From Pythium myriotylum (taxonomy: Eukaryota; Oomycota; Peronosporomycetes; Pythiales; Pythiaceae): 64,000 bases of DNA. The position numbers and the translations under genes were made by a program. Position 1 is the stretch's first letter; each line of letters begins with the position of its first letter. Location: positions 124,001 to 188,000 of the forward strand of contig JALJCQ010000001.1 of assembly GCA_023091665.1 (NCBI GenBank). The letters are read 5' to 3'. Shown piece after piece: positions 51,018 through 61,041 of this stretch. The notes below the pieces were generated by a model that worked only from the letters and a program-made list of their open reading frames with translations, was not told the DNA's origin and made no database searches.

Positions 51018-51024
51018 TCCCCTC

Positions 51025-53436
51025 TCAACTCGATGCTCGAACACCGCACTGGTGACGGAGCTGTTGGAACGGCTTCGTCGTGAGCGGCTTTGTCATGAAG
51101 TCCGCGAGCTGCGTGGCTGAGCGTACATAGGCGAGCTCGATATCGTCGTTTGCAAGATGCATGCGGACAAAGTGATGTTTGATGTCAATGTGCTTGGCTC
51201 GAGCACTGTAGCCCACGTTGCGTGCGATCGCGATGGCGCTCTGGTTGTCACCATGGATTGTTGATGGCTCGGATTGTTTAAACCCCATCTCGCCAAGGAG
51301 ACTGCGAGCCCACAGCAGTTCTTGCGTGCATACGGAGATGGCAACATACTCGGCCTCGGCCGAGCTCAACGCAACTGTTCGCTGGAGCTTAGACTTGAAG
51401 ATAACAGGTGCACCGCACATGAGAACTAGAACCCCACTCGTTGAGCGACGTGTCATTGTATCGCTAGCCCAGTCGGAGTCGCACCACGCCTTGAGAGCAG
51501 GGCCGCTCCCATCGGTTTCGTAGACTAGGCCGATGTCTGGTGTCTTTTTCAGGTATCTTACAATACGGAGGGCTGCATTCCAATGGACCTCACGCGGGTG
51601 CTCGGCAAAACGACTCAAGAAAGTCACAGCAAATGCAATGTCTGGGCGGGTACCAGTCGCAAGGTACATGAGCGAGCCAATAAGAGAACGGTATGGACGC
51701 CGAGCCATGCGCTCGAGCTCACTTGCCGACGGCTCGTTCTTGACTACCGTCATGAGCTGACCACGATCACACGGGTTGTCAGTGCCGAATGCACTTTCCT
51801 GGTTGTACTTCTCGATAAGACGTTGAATGAACTGCGTCTGTGTCAGCACTAGTCGTTTACCTTCGATGTCGTGGTTGATCTCCATACCGATGATGTACTT
51901 GGCAAGGCCAAGGTCCTTCAACTTGAAGTGCGTCTGAAGATCGTGCTTCACCTTTTCCACATCCTTCTCGCTCTTTGCAGCAATCAATAGGTCATCCACA
52001 TAGAGGCTCACGTAAATGAAGCCATCATCACAACACTTGACAAAAATGCATGGGTCGCTCGTACACTGGCTAAGACCAATCGACTCGAACACCTGGCAAA
52101 TGGTGTGAAACCAGACGGTCGAAGCCTGCTCTAGTCCGTACAAACTTTTGTTCAGGCGGCATACATCACCGTCGTCGTGGTCAATCCCCTCGGGGACTCG
52201 CATGTAGATAGTCTCTTTCAGCTTTCCGTAAAGAAATGCAGTGTCGACGTCACACTGGTGGATGCTGTAGCCTTGATCGCAGCATAGAGCGAGTAGAATT
52301 CGAATAGAGTTCAATGTTGCAACAGGTGAGTACGTCTCGTTGTAGTCGATGCCAAAGGTCTGGCTGAATCCCTGTGCAACGAGTCTCGCTTTGAAGCGAA
52401 TAATCTCCCCTCTTTCGTTGCGCTTGAGGGCAAAGACCCACTTGCAGCCAATAATTCGAGCGTCGGGAGGCGGTCGAACAAACTCCCATACATCGTGCTC
52501 CCCAAGCGACACGAGTTCACGGTTGATGGCGTCTTGCCACTCATCTGCCTCCGGAGACTCCATGGCGGTACGGTAGCTTGTCGGTACCTCACTCGCCACG
52601 TTTGCATGTTCGGATGGTGGTAGGAGGCGTGAGCGTTTCGATTCTCGTCCAGCGGCGCCACCCCTCGCACCACCATTTGTCGGAACAATCGCTCGTGTTG
52701 GCCGCAGCACGATGCGGTTCTCGTCAGGCTCAGCTGTGCGAGCAGGGACAATGCGGTTATCCTCGGGTGCTGGCAGAGTAGGATGCTGCTGTCGACGAGA
52801 GCCCTGATTGTGATGAAACACCATAGTGCTAGGCAGCGCAGGTGCCTCCAACTGACGGCGTGCAGCAGGATGGAGGGTTGGTCGAAACATAGTAGGCTGC
52901 GTTGGCGCGGGTAGAGCTAGGATCGGTTGACTGGTAAGCATCGTGGTCGTGTGATTATTTTCAGCCATCGTGGTCTGCATTGGAGCAGTCGCAACACCGC
53001 CTTCGCCATCGACATCCATGCGCTCACCTTCATCGTCAACGTCCATAGGCTGTGGAGAGACTTGCGGTTCGACAGGAGCATCTTCGTCATCATCCATGGT
53101 TAGATGCACAGTCTGAACAGGTGTGGACGGAGCCGGGCCATACACGTAGTACTCGAGGGGAAACTCATCGAGAATGACCGAGCGGCTGACCATCAGTCGT
53201 TTCGACTCCTTGTTCCACACTCGATAGCCTTTGGTCGTTTCCGAGTACCCAAGAAAGAGACACTGATAAGCTGTTGGCTCGAACTTGCCTCGCTTCGAGT
53301 CAACGTGAGCATATCCCTCTGATCCAAACACTCGTAGATGCGTCATGTCCGGTCGCTCGCGGCGACAGAGCTCGTACGGCGTGTATGCCGGCCGTACAGT
53401 CGAGGGAATACGGTTGAGCAAATACACAGCATTATG
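51025..53436 (-). mobile_element. pol: Copia pol, 3' half (integrase end, RT, RNase H)
   Basis: Continues the Copia polyprotein of 62512-64000. It encodes NAVYLLNRIPS and the Copia-specific FGSEGYAHV/CLFLGYSETTKGY part of integrase. The RT follows (ISCKWVFALKRNERGEI-like start, IHQCDVDTAFLYGKL, YVSLYVDDLLIAAKS with the YVDD catalytic pair), then RNase H (AWCDSDWASD, SSAEAEYVAIS, IHGDNQSAIAIA). The frame is open throughout. Interrupted only by G2, so it was probably intact until G2 arrived. Confidence 0.9.
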
Positions 53437-54231
53437 TGTGGTATAGCGCCCCGATTCCGCGGGCATGAGTTTCTGCAAGCGCTAGGTGATCAGTCAGGCG
53501 AAGGTGTCCACGACCAAGTCCCAAGGAAGTGATCAGTCTGGCGTACCCTTAGTACCCAAGTCAAGACGAAGTGAACAGTCTGGCGCCCAAGTCAAGATTC
53601 CGTATTCCAGACTCGGCGGTACAAGTTATCGTATTTCTCTTTATTCAGAAGCCTCACATAAAAACAGTAGGAGTAGGAGCCTTACATTTGACAGATTTCC
53701 GTAGGTAGGAATGGGTGCTTGCCACCCAATAACCCACGGAAAGGGGGCGATTCTCCGCCGCTAATTCCGTGGGAGTCAGTCCACAATTTTTCCTCCTTCT
53801 CACAGAAGCCCCCTGATCCTCCCTCAACAGTAGCCCGTCAGTATCTCGAGGAAGTTACTAAGAGTTTCGAAGTGATCAGTCTGGTCGATCGGCCGCCTGT
53901 TTTGGGTACAGTCGCGATCCGAAGTGATCAGTCTGGCCGAGGGCCGGGTGGTTTTGCCTGCGCTTCCTGCCAAGTTCCCCGTAGGAGTTCTCCAGGAGCT
54001 TCATCGTCTTCAAGCCGTTCTTTCTCGCTGCCTCTAGACTTGTGAGGGTCTAGTTGTAGTGTCGTGTCAGAGTTCCGGGTCTCCGCTTCAAAGAAGTTGT
54101 GATATCCGGGTCTGAAGCGAGTGTTCGAAGCACGCAAGATCCACCCCTTTCCTGAGAATATTGTTGCCGTCGGTGACTCAAGAGCGAGCCTACGTACGCC
54201 AGGTGCCCGTTTTTGATTCTGCCACACGACA
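53437..54231 (+). repeat. G2 5' LTR
   Basis: 795 bp, TGTGGTATAG...ACGACA. Motif copies at 53526, 53568, 53869 and 53921, plus a damaged one at 53483. Hairpin at 53733-53773. Confidence 0.9.
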
Positions 54232-54233
54232 AC

Positions 54234-54251
54234 TGGTGCGTATGCCAGGAG
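54234..54251 (+). promoter_or_regulatory. Primer-binding site of G2
   Basis: Same TGGTGCGTATGCCAGGAG as G1, two bases after the LTR. Confidence 0.6.
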
Positions 54252-54415
54252 CGGAGCCGTTAGCTGTTACGATACACGGTGAGAAGATGGAAGAGAAGGT
54301 AGAGATGCGGCAAGGTCAAGTCACAGACCCGAAGAATGTTTCGATCCGCCTCGTTGTTCAGAGCGCGGTCCATGACACAACGCGGGTGTACCGACTGTCA
54401 GAAGCGAACGAAATC
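54242..54415 (+). pseudogene. gag: Gag start, cut off by viral sequence
   Basis: Matches G1 gag from its ATG for 58 codons, with few differences. At GAACGAAATC (54406-54415) it joins the fibre-domain sequence abruptly. The two frames do not agree, so no fusion protein is made beyond a few residues. Confidence 0.88.
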
Positions 54416-54918
54416 TGGGAATAGGTACAACAACACCAAGTACAACTCTACACGTTAGTGGAACCGTTTCGAATACATTTAATGTTGGTGGCCAACTTTA
54501 TGCTACTGGAACATCCACAGCTTACACAACAAGTCAATTGGGCCCCTTTACGGTGTCAGTAGCTGCTATGTTTGGTGGTCCTATTCAATGTTCGTCGATT
54601 TATTGTACATCGGATCGTAGATGTAAGGACATTATCGACCAATTAGACACTAATTATTGCGATAAATTCTATGACCTAAATGTTTATGAATACAAATACA
54701 AAGGGTCAGATGAAACAATTCCAAAGATTGGCTTCATTAGTCAAGAATTGTATGCAGCTGGATACATAAATTTACTATCAATGACACCGAATGAAAACTT
54801 GAAGAAAGTGGATGAAGATGACATAGAAGGATATCAGATGAACATTGATTATAGTAAAATTACAGCGATAAACTTCTGCATGATAAAAAAAATTACTCAA
54901 TCAAGTGAAGCAACTTGA
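54416..54918 (+). pseudogene. Fibre-tip protein with S74 intramolecular chaperone, 5' truncated
   Basis: The plus frame is open from the junction: GIGTTTPSTTLHVSGT, then SIYCTSDRRCKDIIDQLDT and IPKIGFISQELYAAGY. These are the hallmarks of the peptidase S74 (endosialidase-type) chaperone that ends many viral fibre proteins; the SDRRxK segment carries the self-cleavage Ser. GIGTTTP is the usual phrase just before it. The fibre body upstream is missing, replaced by gag, so this is a 3' remnant. The sequence is AT-rich like its neighbours and unlike the retroelement. Confidence 0.82.
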
Positions 54919-54999
54919 GATGGAGCTGAAGCATAATTCTGAGTAAAGCTCAATAGATTTGTCAACAAAAAAACTTGATTTTTTTTCGTTCGCTCCAAT

Positions 55000-56775
55000 C
55001 TACTCATATTCGACTACCTCTCCTGTTAATCGATCGATACTCATAGAACGACCGTATACGACGAGAATGAGACAATTCATTCCTTGACTGCAAGTGTTGG
55101 TGCCGGAGACAAGGATAGATTGAGGCACATCTGGATTCGTTAATCGAGAGCAGTCTGCAATCAGAACACGCTGACCAACATCCCATTTGTAGGAATCAAA
55201 TAATCCATTGCTAATCTCATGTGATAGAGATCCATTAATAGCTCCGAGCTTCTTGACTTCGTCTTGGAACGATTCAAATGAGTAATCATGCGTTTTGTTG
55301 AATACATTTTCATTGCCAACCATTACTTGGAAATTGCGAATGCTTGCTCCAGCTTGACAAGTCCATGGAGCTGAATCGAATGGTGATTGGAATTGTTCGG
55401 TATTGGCTGCGCTTACAAAATGCCCAGAGCTTGTTTCGCTAAATGGGATCAGAGCAACGTATTTGATATTTTTTAAGCTAGCAGATAATTGAAAGCTAAA
55501 TGCAGTGTTTTGCTGAGAGTTTTGCTGTCCAGTTCCTGCACGCCCCTTAAAGTACTGTGCATAGCAATCAAGGTAATTGATTTTCTTAATAGGTTTAGCA
55601 ATAATTTGACTTTGATTAGCGATATCGTAGAAAGGAATATATAAACGAGTCGTTGTAAACGGGAAGATTTGACTAGAAGTCGAGATCTGTGTAATGTTGT
55701 TGGACATAACACCAAAGGCAACACGAAGCGAACCAGCTCCACCGGTTGTTAGTTTCCCTGCGTTTGGATTACCAGTAGCAGCACTTGCGACCATTACAGG
55801 GACCGTTGAGCAACCGTTTAAAGATACAGACGATAAGCTCATTAAATCTCCAGTTGCGGTTGTGATATCAACAAAACCAGTATTAAATGTCATTGTTAGT
55901 TTGATTTGAGGGTTTGCAACAAGATCTAACTCCTTGAAAATTGGATGTAAATCAACTAAACGAATCTTTAATACGTAGTACCAAGTACCAGCAACACCAC
56001 CAGCTGTCGTTACACCTGCTACATACCCTCCAGTACCTTGTTGTTGAATTTTAGCGAGAATTGATCCACTTCGTGTTGTAGGCCAACCAAGAGGGTTTGT
56101 TGCTGTAATCGTTGCTCCAGTGGCATCAGAGGTACCAATTTGCTGTGGATTCCACATAAGACGTTGGATTAATCCAGTGTTCAGAGCTGGTGTCGTTTCA
56201 GGAATTAAGCCAGTAGCTACACTCGTGGCAGCATTGACAGAATTATTAACATACCCATCTCCTTGCGTTGATGTTGCTGGACTGCTCCCACTTTGTGGGA
56301 AGTTTAGACTGCATACATCATCTGGAGAAAGAAAGCAATCTGCACCGTTCTTTGCTAAATCATCATCACACCATTCAGTTTGAGCGCGTAAATTGTTCCA
56401 ATAATTTTTATAGTCATTGCTCGTAATGATAGATTTTCCATTGATTTCAACCGCTAATTTATCAACAATGTTCCAAACACCAGCTTTTAATCCTACAGCA
56501 AACCGATTTAGAGTACCATTAAGAGCAGAGGCAGAAGTATTCTTTGCTGTTACCACATACGGAACTACTACGTAAGAATCTCGAAGGCTGCCATAGCCAG
56601 TCGAGCCATTTAGTTGTGAAGTCGCATTAATGATGACAGTTCCGGATTGATACGAACCGTTGTTGTCATCAACGACATTTACAACACGCTTATCCTTACT
56701 CACACTGATAACTGGGTCAGGACTAGTAGTTGAGTCAAATAAAAACGAATCTGCTTATTGCGTGCTATCACTCAT
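55000..56775 (-). pseudogene. Polinton-like virus major capsid protein with an early stop
   Basis: A 567-codon open part runs from 56703 (GTG) to 55002. The same frame extends upstream to an ATG at 56775, but codon 7 is TAA (56757-56755). So the natural start is separated from the body by one nonsense codon, and no ATG lies close behind it. Features fitting the double jelly-roll capsid of Polinton-like viruses are VVDDNNGSYQSGTVIINATS, a NSFDSWNAAE-like capsid loop (here DYKNYWNNLRAQTEW) and a long beta-rich body with many polar repeats. No NCLDV-type N terminus is seen. It is a virus of the oomycete lineage by inference. The family call rests on motif style and on the protease next to it. 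Confidence 0.75.
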
Positions 56776-56815
56776 TATTGTAATTGAAGTTTAATGCCTG
56801 TTATATTATGATTAG

Positions 56816-56827
56816 CTATATATAAAC
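56816..56827 (+). promoter_or_regulatory. TATA-like box before the viral protease
   Basis: CTATATATAAAC, about 10 bases before ATG 56836. The same TATATAAA(C) word stands before the gene at 57842 (minus, around 57866-57875), and TATATAGGG before 60631 (minus). This suggests a common promoter of the viral genes. Confidence 0.45.
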
Positions 56828-56835
56828 ATTACATA

Positions 56836-57222
56836 ATGATTTTTAAATTAAATAAATTGGGTGAATCGACTGCTAATGAACTACAAGAGCTCGCAAATCA
56901 GCTGAATGTTCATATTGATGGGATAATAGATTTTAGAAAAATCAGAGGCCCCCTAGGGAATGGAAGCTATATTATATTGCTTCGATTAGACTCAGGCGTA
57001 GGCCATTGGGTTTGTGTGTGCAACAATGAATACTTTGATTCGATGGGTTTAGGGCCTCCAAGAATTCTGGGTACAATGAAATATAATAATCAACAGTATC
57101 AAGGCACATATGATGACTATTGTGGGTTATGGAGTCTGTTGTATCTTTATAGCAAACAACACAATCAACCTGACTTATTCAGAAATTTTTACGACTTGAA
57201 TACAGAAGTTTCGCTTCGTTAA
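56836..57222 (+). CDS. Adenain/Ulp1-like cysteine protease
   Basis: 128 residues. The catalytic triad is visible in the adenovirus-protease order: His in GVGHWVCVCNN (about 56), Asp in YFDSMGLGPP (about 65) and Cys in YDDYCGLWSLLYLYSK (about 99), with a Q in YQGTYDD before it. Such proteases cut capsid precursors in Polintons, Polinton-like viruses and virophages, and usually sit beside the capsid gene, as here (divergent, 60 bp apart). The frame is complete and AT-rich. Confidence 0.8.
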   Translation: MIFKLNKLGESTANELQELANQLNVHIDGIIDFRKIRGPLGNGSYIILLRLDSGVGHWVCVCNNEYFDSMGLGPPRILGTMKYNNQQYQGTYDDYCGLWSLLYLYSKQHNQPDLFRNFYDLNTEVSLR

Positions 57223-57232
57223 TATAGTAATC

Positions 57233-57625
57233 ATGAATAGAATCAGACGTTATAGAGATACTGGAGTTGATGAAGTTGCTCCAAAACATGATCATAGAAT
57301 CGATGCAATAATGAAAGAATTGGAGTATCTTCGATCTGAATTAGCTCAAAAAAAGGTTGAAACATCCATTTCAAAATACTTTAATGAAGAGATATTTACA
57401 AAAGATAGAGAAGCTTTACTCAAAGATGGATTTATTAGTAAAGGAGACTATCTCGAAATCCCATTAACAATACTGAATGCTAGATACAAACAATGGTGCA
57501 TTGATACTGGACATAACCGTATGTTGCGTAAAGCAATCATTGAGAACATCCGAAACGATAAAGTTGATGGAGTTGTGTTCAAATATTATGACGGATACGA
57601 CAAAATACGTGTTTTTCCTAGTTAG
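57233..57625 (+). CDS. Unknown viral protein, winged-helix-like C terminus
   Basis: 130 residues, 10 bases after the protease stop. A basic N terminus (MNRIRRYRD) precedes a coiled coil (IMKELEYLRSELAQKK). A domain with YFNEEIFTKD and YLEIPLTILNARYKQWC follows, which resembles the winged-helix tail of viral D5-type primase-helicases. The similarity is by style only. Ends 8 bases inside the convergent gene 57618-57842. Confidence 0.5.
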   Translation: MNRIRRYRDTGVDEVAPKHDHRIDAIMKELEYLRSELAQKKVETSISKYFNEEIFTKDREALLKDGFISKGDYLEIPLTILNARYKQWCIDTGHNRMLRKAIIENIRNDKVDGVVFKYYDGYDKIRVFPS

Positions 57626-57842
57626 TGTGCTTTTCGTTGATATTTTGACACTTCTTGATACTTGCACCAATCAAATCAATCTCTTCAATCATTTGTATCA
57701 ATTCGGATGCGGAATGCTTTTGAAGTTTTGGGTACTCATATATTAATAAATCACTCATTATTTCGGTATCTACCGGTTCATTGAGCTCGACATCTTCAAC
57801 ATAACCAGTATCATCGGTATCCGATAGATACGTAATATCCAT
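57618..57842 (-). CDS. Small acidic viral protein
   Basis: 74 residues, start MDITYLSDTDDTGYVEDVEL, very acidic at the N terminus and helical at the C terminus (SELIQMIEEIDLIGASIKK). No recognised family. AT-rich codon use like its neighbours, and a TATATAAACCC box about 20 bases upstream. GGGTTTAGGGTTTA lies between box and gene. Confidence 0.5.
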   Translation of the reverse strand: MDITYLSDTDDTGYVEDVELNEPVDTEIMSDLLIYEYPKLQKHSASELIQMIEEIDLIGASIKKCQNINEKHTN

Positions 57843-58002
57843 GCTTTTTGTGTCTAGGGTTTAGGGTTTATATATTTCGTATCTGCAGTTGTTCAATCAC
57901 CCAAATGGGTTGTGTCAAAAACCCAACGTTGGGTTGCACCGTATGATTGGCTGAAATACGAATAGAGAGAACGTCCGTCACTCGCAGAAAGCAATTGGAA
58001 AC
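57843..58002 (+). promoter_or_regulatory. Shared upstream region of viral gene and CRN
   Basis: The 160 bp between the small acidic gene and the CRN start change from AT-rich to balanced composition near 57960. ACCCAACGTTGGGT at 57922-57935 is a perfect 14-base palindrome. GATTGGCTG (CCAAT-box-like) is at 57942. Confidence 0.4.
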
Positions 58003-59880
58003 ATGGTGGAGCTGTTCTGCGTGGTGGTCGGAGAGAAGGGAAGCGCGTTCCCAGTGGATATCGACACGAGTCAGTCTGTGGGGAAGCTGAAGAAGGCCAT
58101 CAAGAAGGAGAAGGAGAACAAGATCAAGTGTGATGCAGATGAGCTCGAGCTGTTCCTCGCCAAGAAGGGCGACGACACGTGGCTCGAATCAAGCACAGAT
58201 GATGTGAAGAAGCTCAAGAAAGGGGAAAAGACTGCTCTAATCGAAGCGCTGACACACGAAGACAATGAACTGCAGGGAGAGTCTGGCCTTCAGAAGGTGC
58301 TGAAGGATATGCCTCAACCAGCAACTGACCAGATCCACGTGTTGGTGGTGATTCCGTCGCGTGACGTCGGTGGAAAGCGTGTTCGAGTAGATGAATGGTT
58401 TGTCGACGAAGCATTTTCTGTCCAAAAGAAGAAACGAAAACTGGATGAGGACGAAACTGACCAATTCACAAGGTATTTCAAGATGGCTGGGTTTCCACCG
58501 TTGGCACATCCGATGGAGAAGTACACGAAGATTGTGGAACGAGATGCATATGCTGTGATTTTTGCAGAGCTAATGCGCAAGGTGAAGTTGTGCTTCGAAG
58601 CCAAATCAGGCGCCAACATGGTCGTGACGGGAAATCCAGGCACAGGGAAGAGCCGCTTTTACCTCTATTGCATCTTTCAACTTCTATTGGGACACGTCAA
58701 GGATCTGACTTCGTTGGATTTGGTCTTGAATTTCGATCATTTTTATCACAAGTACGATGCTTCAACGAGCGAGTTTCTTGAGTTGAATGAAGAGGAAGTT
58801 CGCAGGCTGAGCCAGCAACCACGTGTCCTTCGGCTGATCGAGGGAAAATCATTGCAACTCACTGGTTGGAAAGGAGTATCAATTCTTTTCGCTTCCCCAG
58901 GACTGTATGGCATGAACGACTACGCGAAGGTCGAAACGTGCACTTACATCATGCCAGTGTGGAGTTTAGAGGAGCTGCAAGATTACAACTTACTCCTTGA
59001 CGACGGTTTGAGACTAGCAGAAGACGTTTTGATCTCACGATACGACAAGTATGGTGGGATCCCAAGATTCATATTCACTGCTGAGGAGCACCACAATAGC
59101 AGACAACTGCATACAGCCATCGCCTCATTCAATGCGATGGAAGTCATTTCGTATGCCAAAAGCGAACAGCCTGTTCGAGAAGGCAATTACAGCCACCGCG
59201 TTCTTGAAATGGTACCAAGCCGAAGCGATTTTTGCGAAGATTTTTATCTGGATTTTTTGTCCAAGTACATCGCCGAAAGAATCGTTGCCAAAGTGGATGA
59301 AGACAGTCTGCAAAGAGTATCGGAATTCGCAATTGCACACGCCAATGATGACTCAGGAAGTACATCCGTCGTTCGAGGCAAGATATACGAGATGCTCTGC
59401 CACAGATGGTTCAATCTACACAAACAAGGACACCTACAGCTCCGTTCGTTGTGCTCGAAGGAGAGTATAGAGTTGATCGTTCCGGAAAATATGCCAATGG
59501 TACGGTTCTCCACTCTCGATGAGATCCGTGCAGTTCCTCGACGCCTGACGTACTACCAGCCGACGTCAAGAACATTCGGTGCGTTGGATGCATTCATCTT
59601 GGATGGCAAGAACACCAGATGCTATGGTTTGCAGATGACCCTCAACCTGGATCATGGAATCAAAGCTGCACCATTGAGTAGCTTTTTGCTCTGGCTGAAC
59701 GGTATTGGTATCCCCACGTATCAGTTCTACTTTGGTTTCGTGGTTCCAAGCAACTTAGCGCCACACTATCGGAAGCAAACGATCAGAACCAAGACTAATG
59801 AAGTTCACCAGAGACCAGGAACGTTGGCGAGTGTGAAGCAGTATGTTGTTGCATTAGACGTGTTTGTTGGGAACATTTAA
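58003..59880 (+). CDS. Crinkler (CRN) effector, full length
   Basis: 625 residues. The header is textbook: MVELFCVVVGEKGSAFPVDI, VGKLKKAIKKE, then LELFLAKKGDDTWL (LFLAK, about residue 49) and QIHVLVVIPSRD (HVLVxxP, about 109), which ends the trafficking part. A P-loop NTPase domain follows (VTGNPGTGKSRFYLYC, about 206), with VSILFASPG and an RYDKYGGIPRF segment. A C-terminal nuclease-like domain holds FGALDAFILDGKN and CYGLQMTLNLDHG (D and Q-x-T of a PD-(D/E)XK variant). CRNs enter plant cells and reach the nucleus. The frame is intact, with no intron. It lies inside G2, flanked on both sides by virus-like genes, which is unusual for an effector gene. Confidence 0.92.
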   Translation: MVELFCVVVGEKGSAFPVDIDTSQSVGKLKKAIKKEKENKIKCDADELELFLAKKGDDTWLESSTDDVKKLKKGEKTALIEALTHEDNELQGESGLQKVLKDMPQPATDQIHVLVVIPSRDVGGKRVRVDEWFVDEAFSVQKKKRKLDEDETDQFTRYFKMAGFPPLAHPMEKYTKIVERDAYAVIFAELMRKVKLCFEAKSGANMVVTGNPGTGKSRFYLYCIFQLLLGHVKDLTSLDLVLNFDHFYHKYDASTSEFLELNEEEVRRLSQQPRVLRLIEGKSLQLTGWKGVSILFASPGLYGMNDYAKVETCTYIMPVWSLEELQDYNLLLDDGLRLAEDVLISRYDKYGGIPRFIFTAEEHHNSRQLHTAIASFNAMEVISYAKSEQPVREGNYSHRVLEMVPSRSDFCEDFYLDFLSKYIAERIVAKVDEDSLQRVSEFAIAHANDDSGSTSVVRGKIYEMLCHRWFNLHKQGHLQLRSLCSKESIELIVPENMPMVRFSTLDEIRAVPRRLTYYQPTSRTFGALDAFILDGKNTRCYGLQMTLNLDHGIKAAPLSSFLLWLNGIGIPTYQFYFGFVVPSNLAPHYRKQTIRTKTNEVHQRPGTLASVKQYVVALDVFVGNI

Positions 59881-60316
59881 AGGGGTAATACAAGCTAGAG
59901 AGGATATAGAGGAAACAAAGTTGTTCCTATGTCCCTGCACTGTGTCCTCGAGACACTATTGTTGCGGCTGCTGCTGATTGTGCTCGATAGTGCTGATAAG
60001 ACGGAAATGATTCTCTCTGATAGCCTGTCTAAACCTATAGTGTCGAAATGGAAGCGATTTGCCTCGTAGCTTAAGCTACTTCTTGAACAATGTATGCATT
60101 CCCCAAAGTTCGTTGGTTCTGATCACCTCTATGATCTGATAACCTGCAGAAGCGCGACAAGGACTCGACAGAAGTGAAGCACGATCTGTTTCTATGGGCA
60201 AAAGAAGCGCAAGCGCGCCATCTGCACGAGATCCGCAAACTCGACAGAAGTTACAGCTAAAAAAAAGGTTCCAGTTTCAGATGATGGAGGTTAAGACAAA
60301 AAAAATTGATTCTTTT
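59881..60316 (+). other. Downstream of CRN, with a small coding remnant
   Basis: At 60136-60261 the plus strand reads as a coherent coding tail of about 41 codons (DNLQKRDKDSTEVKHDLFLW, then EIRKLDRSYS, then TAA). CTGCAG before it could be an intron end. It may be the last exon of a captured gene. No start is found. Confidence 0.3.
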
Positions 60317-60631
60317 TTAATTCTGTGTTGTAAATTCGTTCAGGTTTTCTTTCAATGATGGACATTTATTCTTGATATATTCATTTTTACACATCCAATT
60401 AAAATATTGGGTATCGTTTTCAACAATCCACTTTACTGATTTGTTCTTATGTTTGCCCCACCGCATGATATAACTATCGTCTCCATCTTGGAACTTACCT
60501 TGTAAAAAGCGTTTGATATCCGATTCTTCGGATTGTTGATTGTATAACCATCGACAGTATGACGCATCTTGATCATATACTTCCTCAAGAGCCTTTCCCT
60601 TGTATTTTCCGAACTCTAAAATAACGGACAT
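60317..60631 (-). CDS. Virus-like protein with two ExoX-like C-terminal domains
   Basis: 104 residues in two repeats: ILEFGKYKGKALEEVYDQD ... YCRWLYNQQ, then IMRWGKHKNKSVKWIVEND ... YFNWMCKN. This is the small FGKYKGK domain found at the end of exodeoxyribonuclease X and as a stand-alone protein in large DNA viruses and their relatives. AT-rich composition matches the capsid block and not the CRN. A TATATAGGG box is upstream (60655-60663, minus strand). Confidence 0.65.
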   Translation of the reverse strand: MSVILEFGKYKGKALEEVYDQDASYCRWLYNQQSEESDIKRFLQGKFQDGDDSYIMRWGKHKNKSVKWIVENDTQYFNWMCKNEYIKNKCPSLKENLNEFTTQN

Positions 60632-60900
60632 TTTTATGTGTAGTGTATGGTGTATCCCTATATACTACTTACTAATTTTATGTCAGAATAGAGAAATAAT
60701 TATTGTGAAGTCGGATTTTCTATGTCTCTCAGCTATGCCCCGAACCTTCGCGAATTTTTGGTGTTGGAAAATGATTCAAAAGTGCTTGTTCTTAATGAGG
60801 TCATAGGAAAGTCGATTTGGTTGTGTTTTGTGGAAAGGAGGTGTGGAATAGCGTTTTTGATCTGAGAGGGAAAAGAAAGGTCTGTAGGGTTGTGTGAGAA
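60632..60900. other. AT-rich boundary region
   Basis: Composition changes from viral to retroelement between about 60700 and 60900. No gene. Confidence 0.3.
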
Positions 60901-61041
60901 ACGTTGAAAAAAAAACGTACACGTAATGTTCTAGATATTACTACTAACGTTCTTAAACGTTTAAAAACGTTGTGGAGGGGAAGGTACTAAACGTTTTTAG
61001 ACGTTTGAGAACGTTTAAGAACGTCCGAGAACGTATAAGAA
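60901..61041 (+). repeat. ACGT-core units at 10-bp spacing
   Basis: ACGT starts at 60991, 61001, 61011, 61021 and 61031, exactly 10 bp apart, with the unit close to GAACGTTTAA. Three more units (60947, 60957, 60967) are also 10 bp apart. In G1 a shorter form stands at the matching place (ACGT at 12906 and 12916), upstream of the SANT gene. Confidence 0.8.

Noticed and set aside
55000..56703. Capsid protein as an NCLDV (giant virus) type
   Set aside because: The N-terminal signature of NCLDV capsids is not seen, and the adjacent small adenain-like protease fits Polinton-like viruses better.
57852..57866. GGGTTTAGGGTTTA as a telomere repeat
   Set aside because: Only two units, between a gene and its TATA-like box; not an array.
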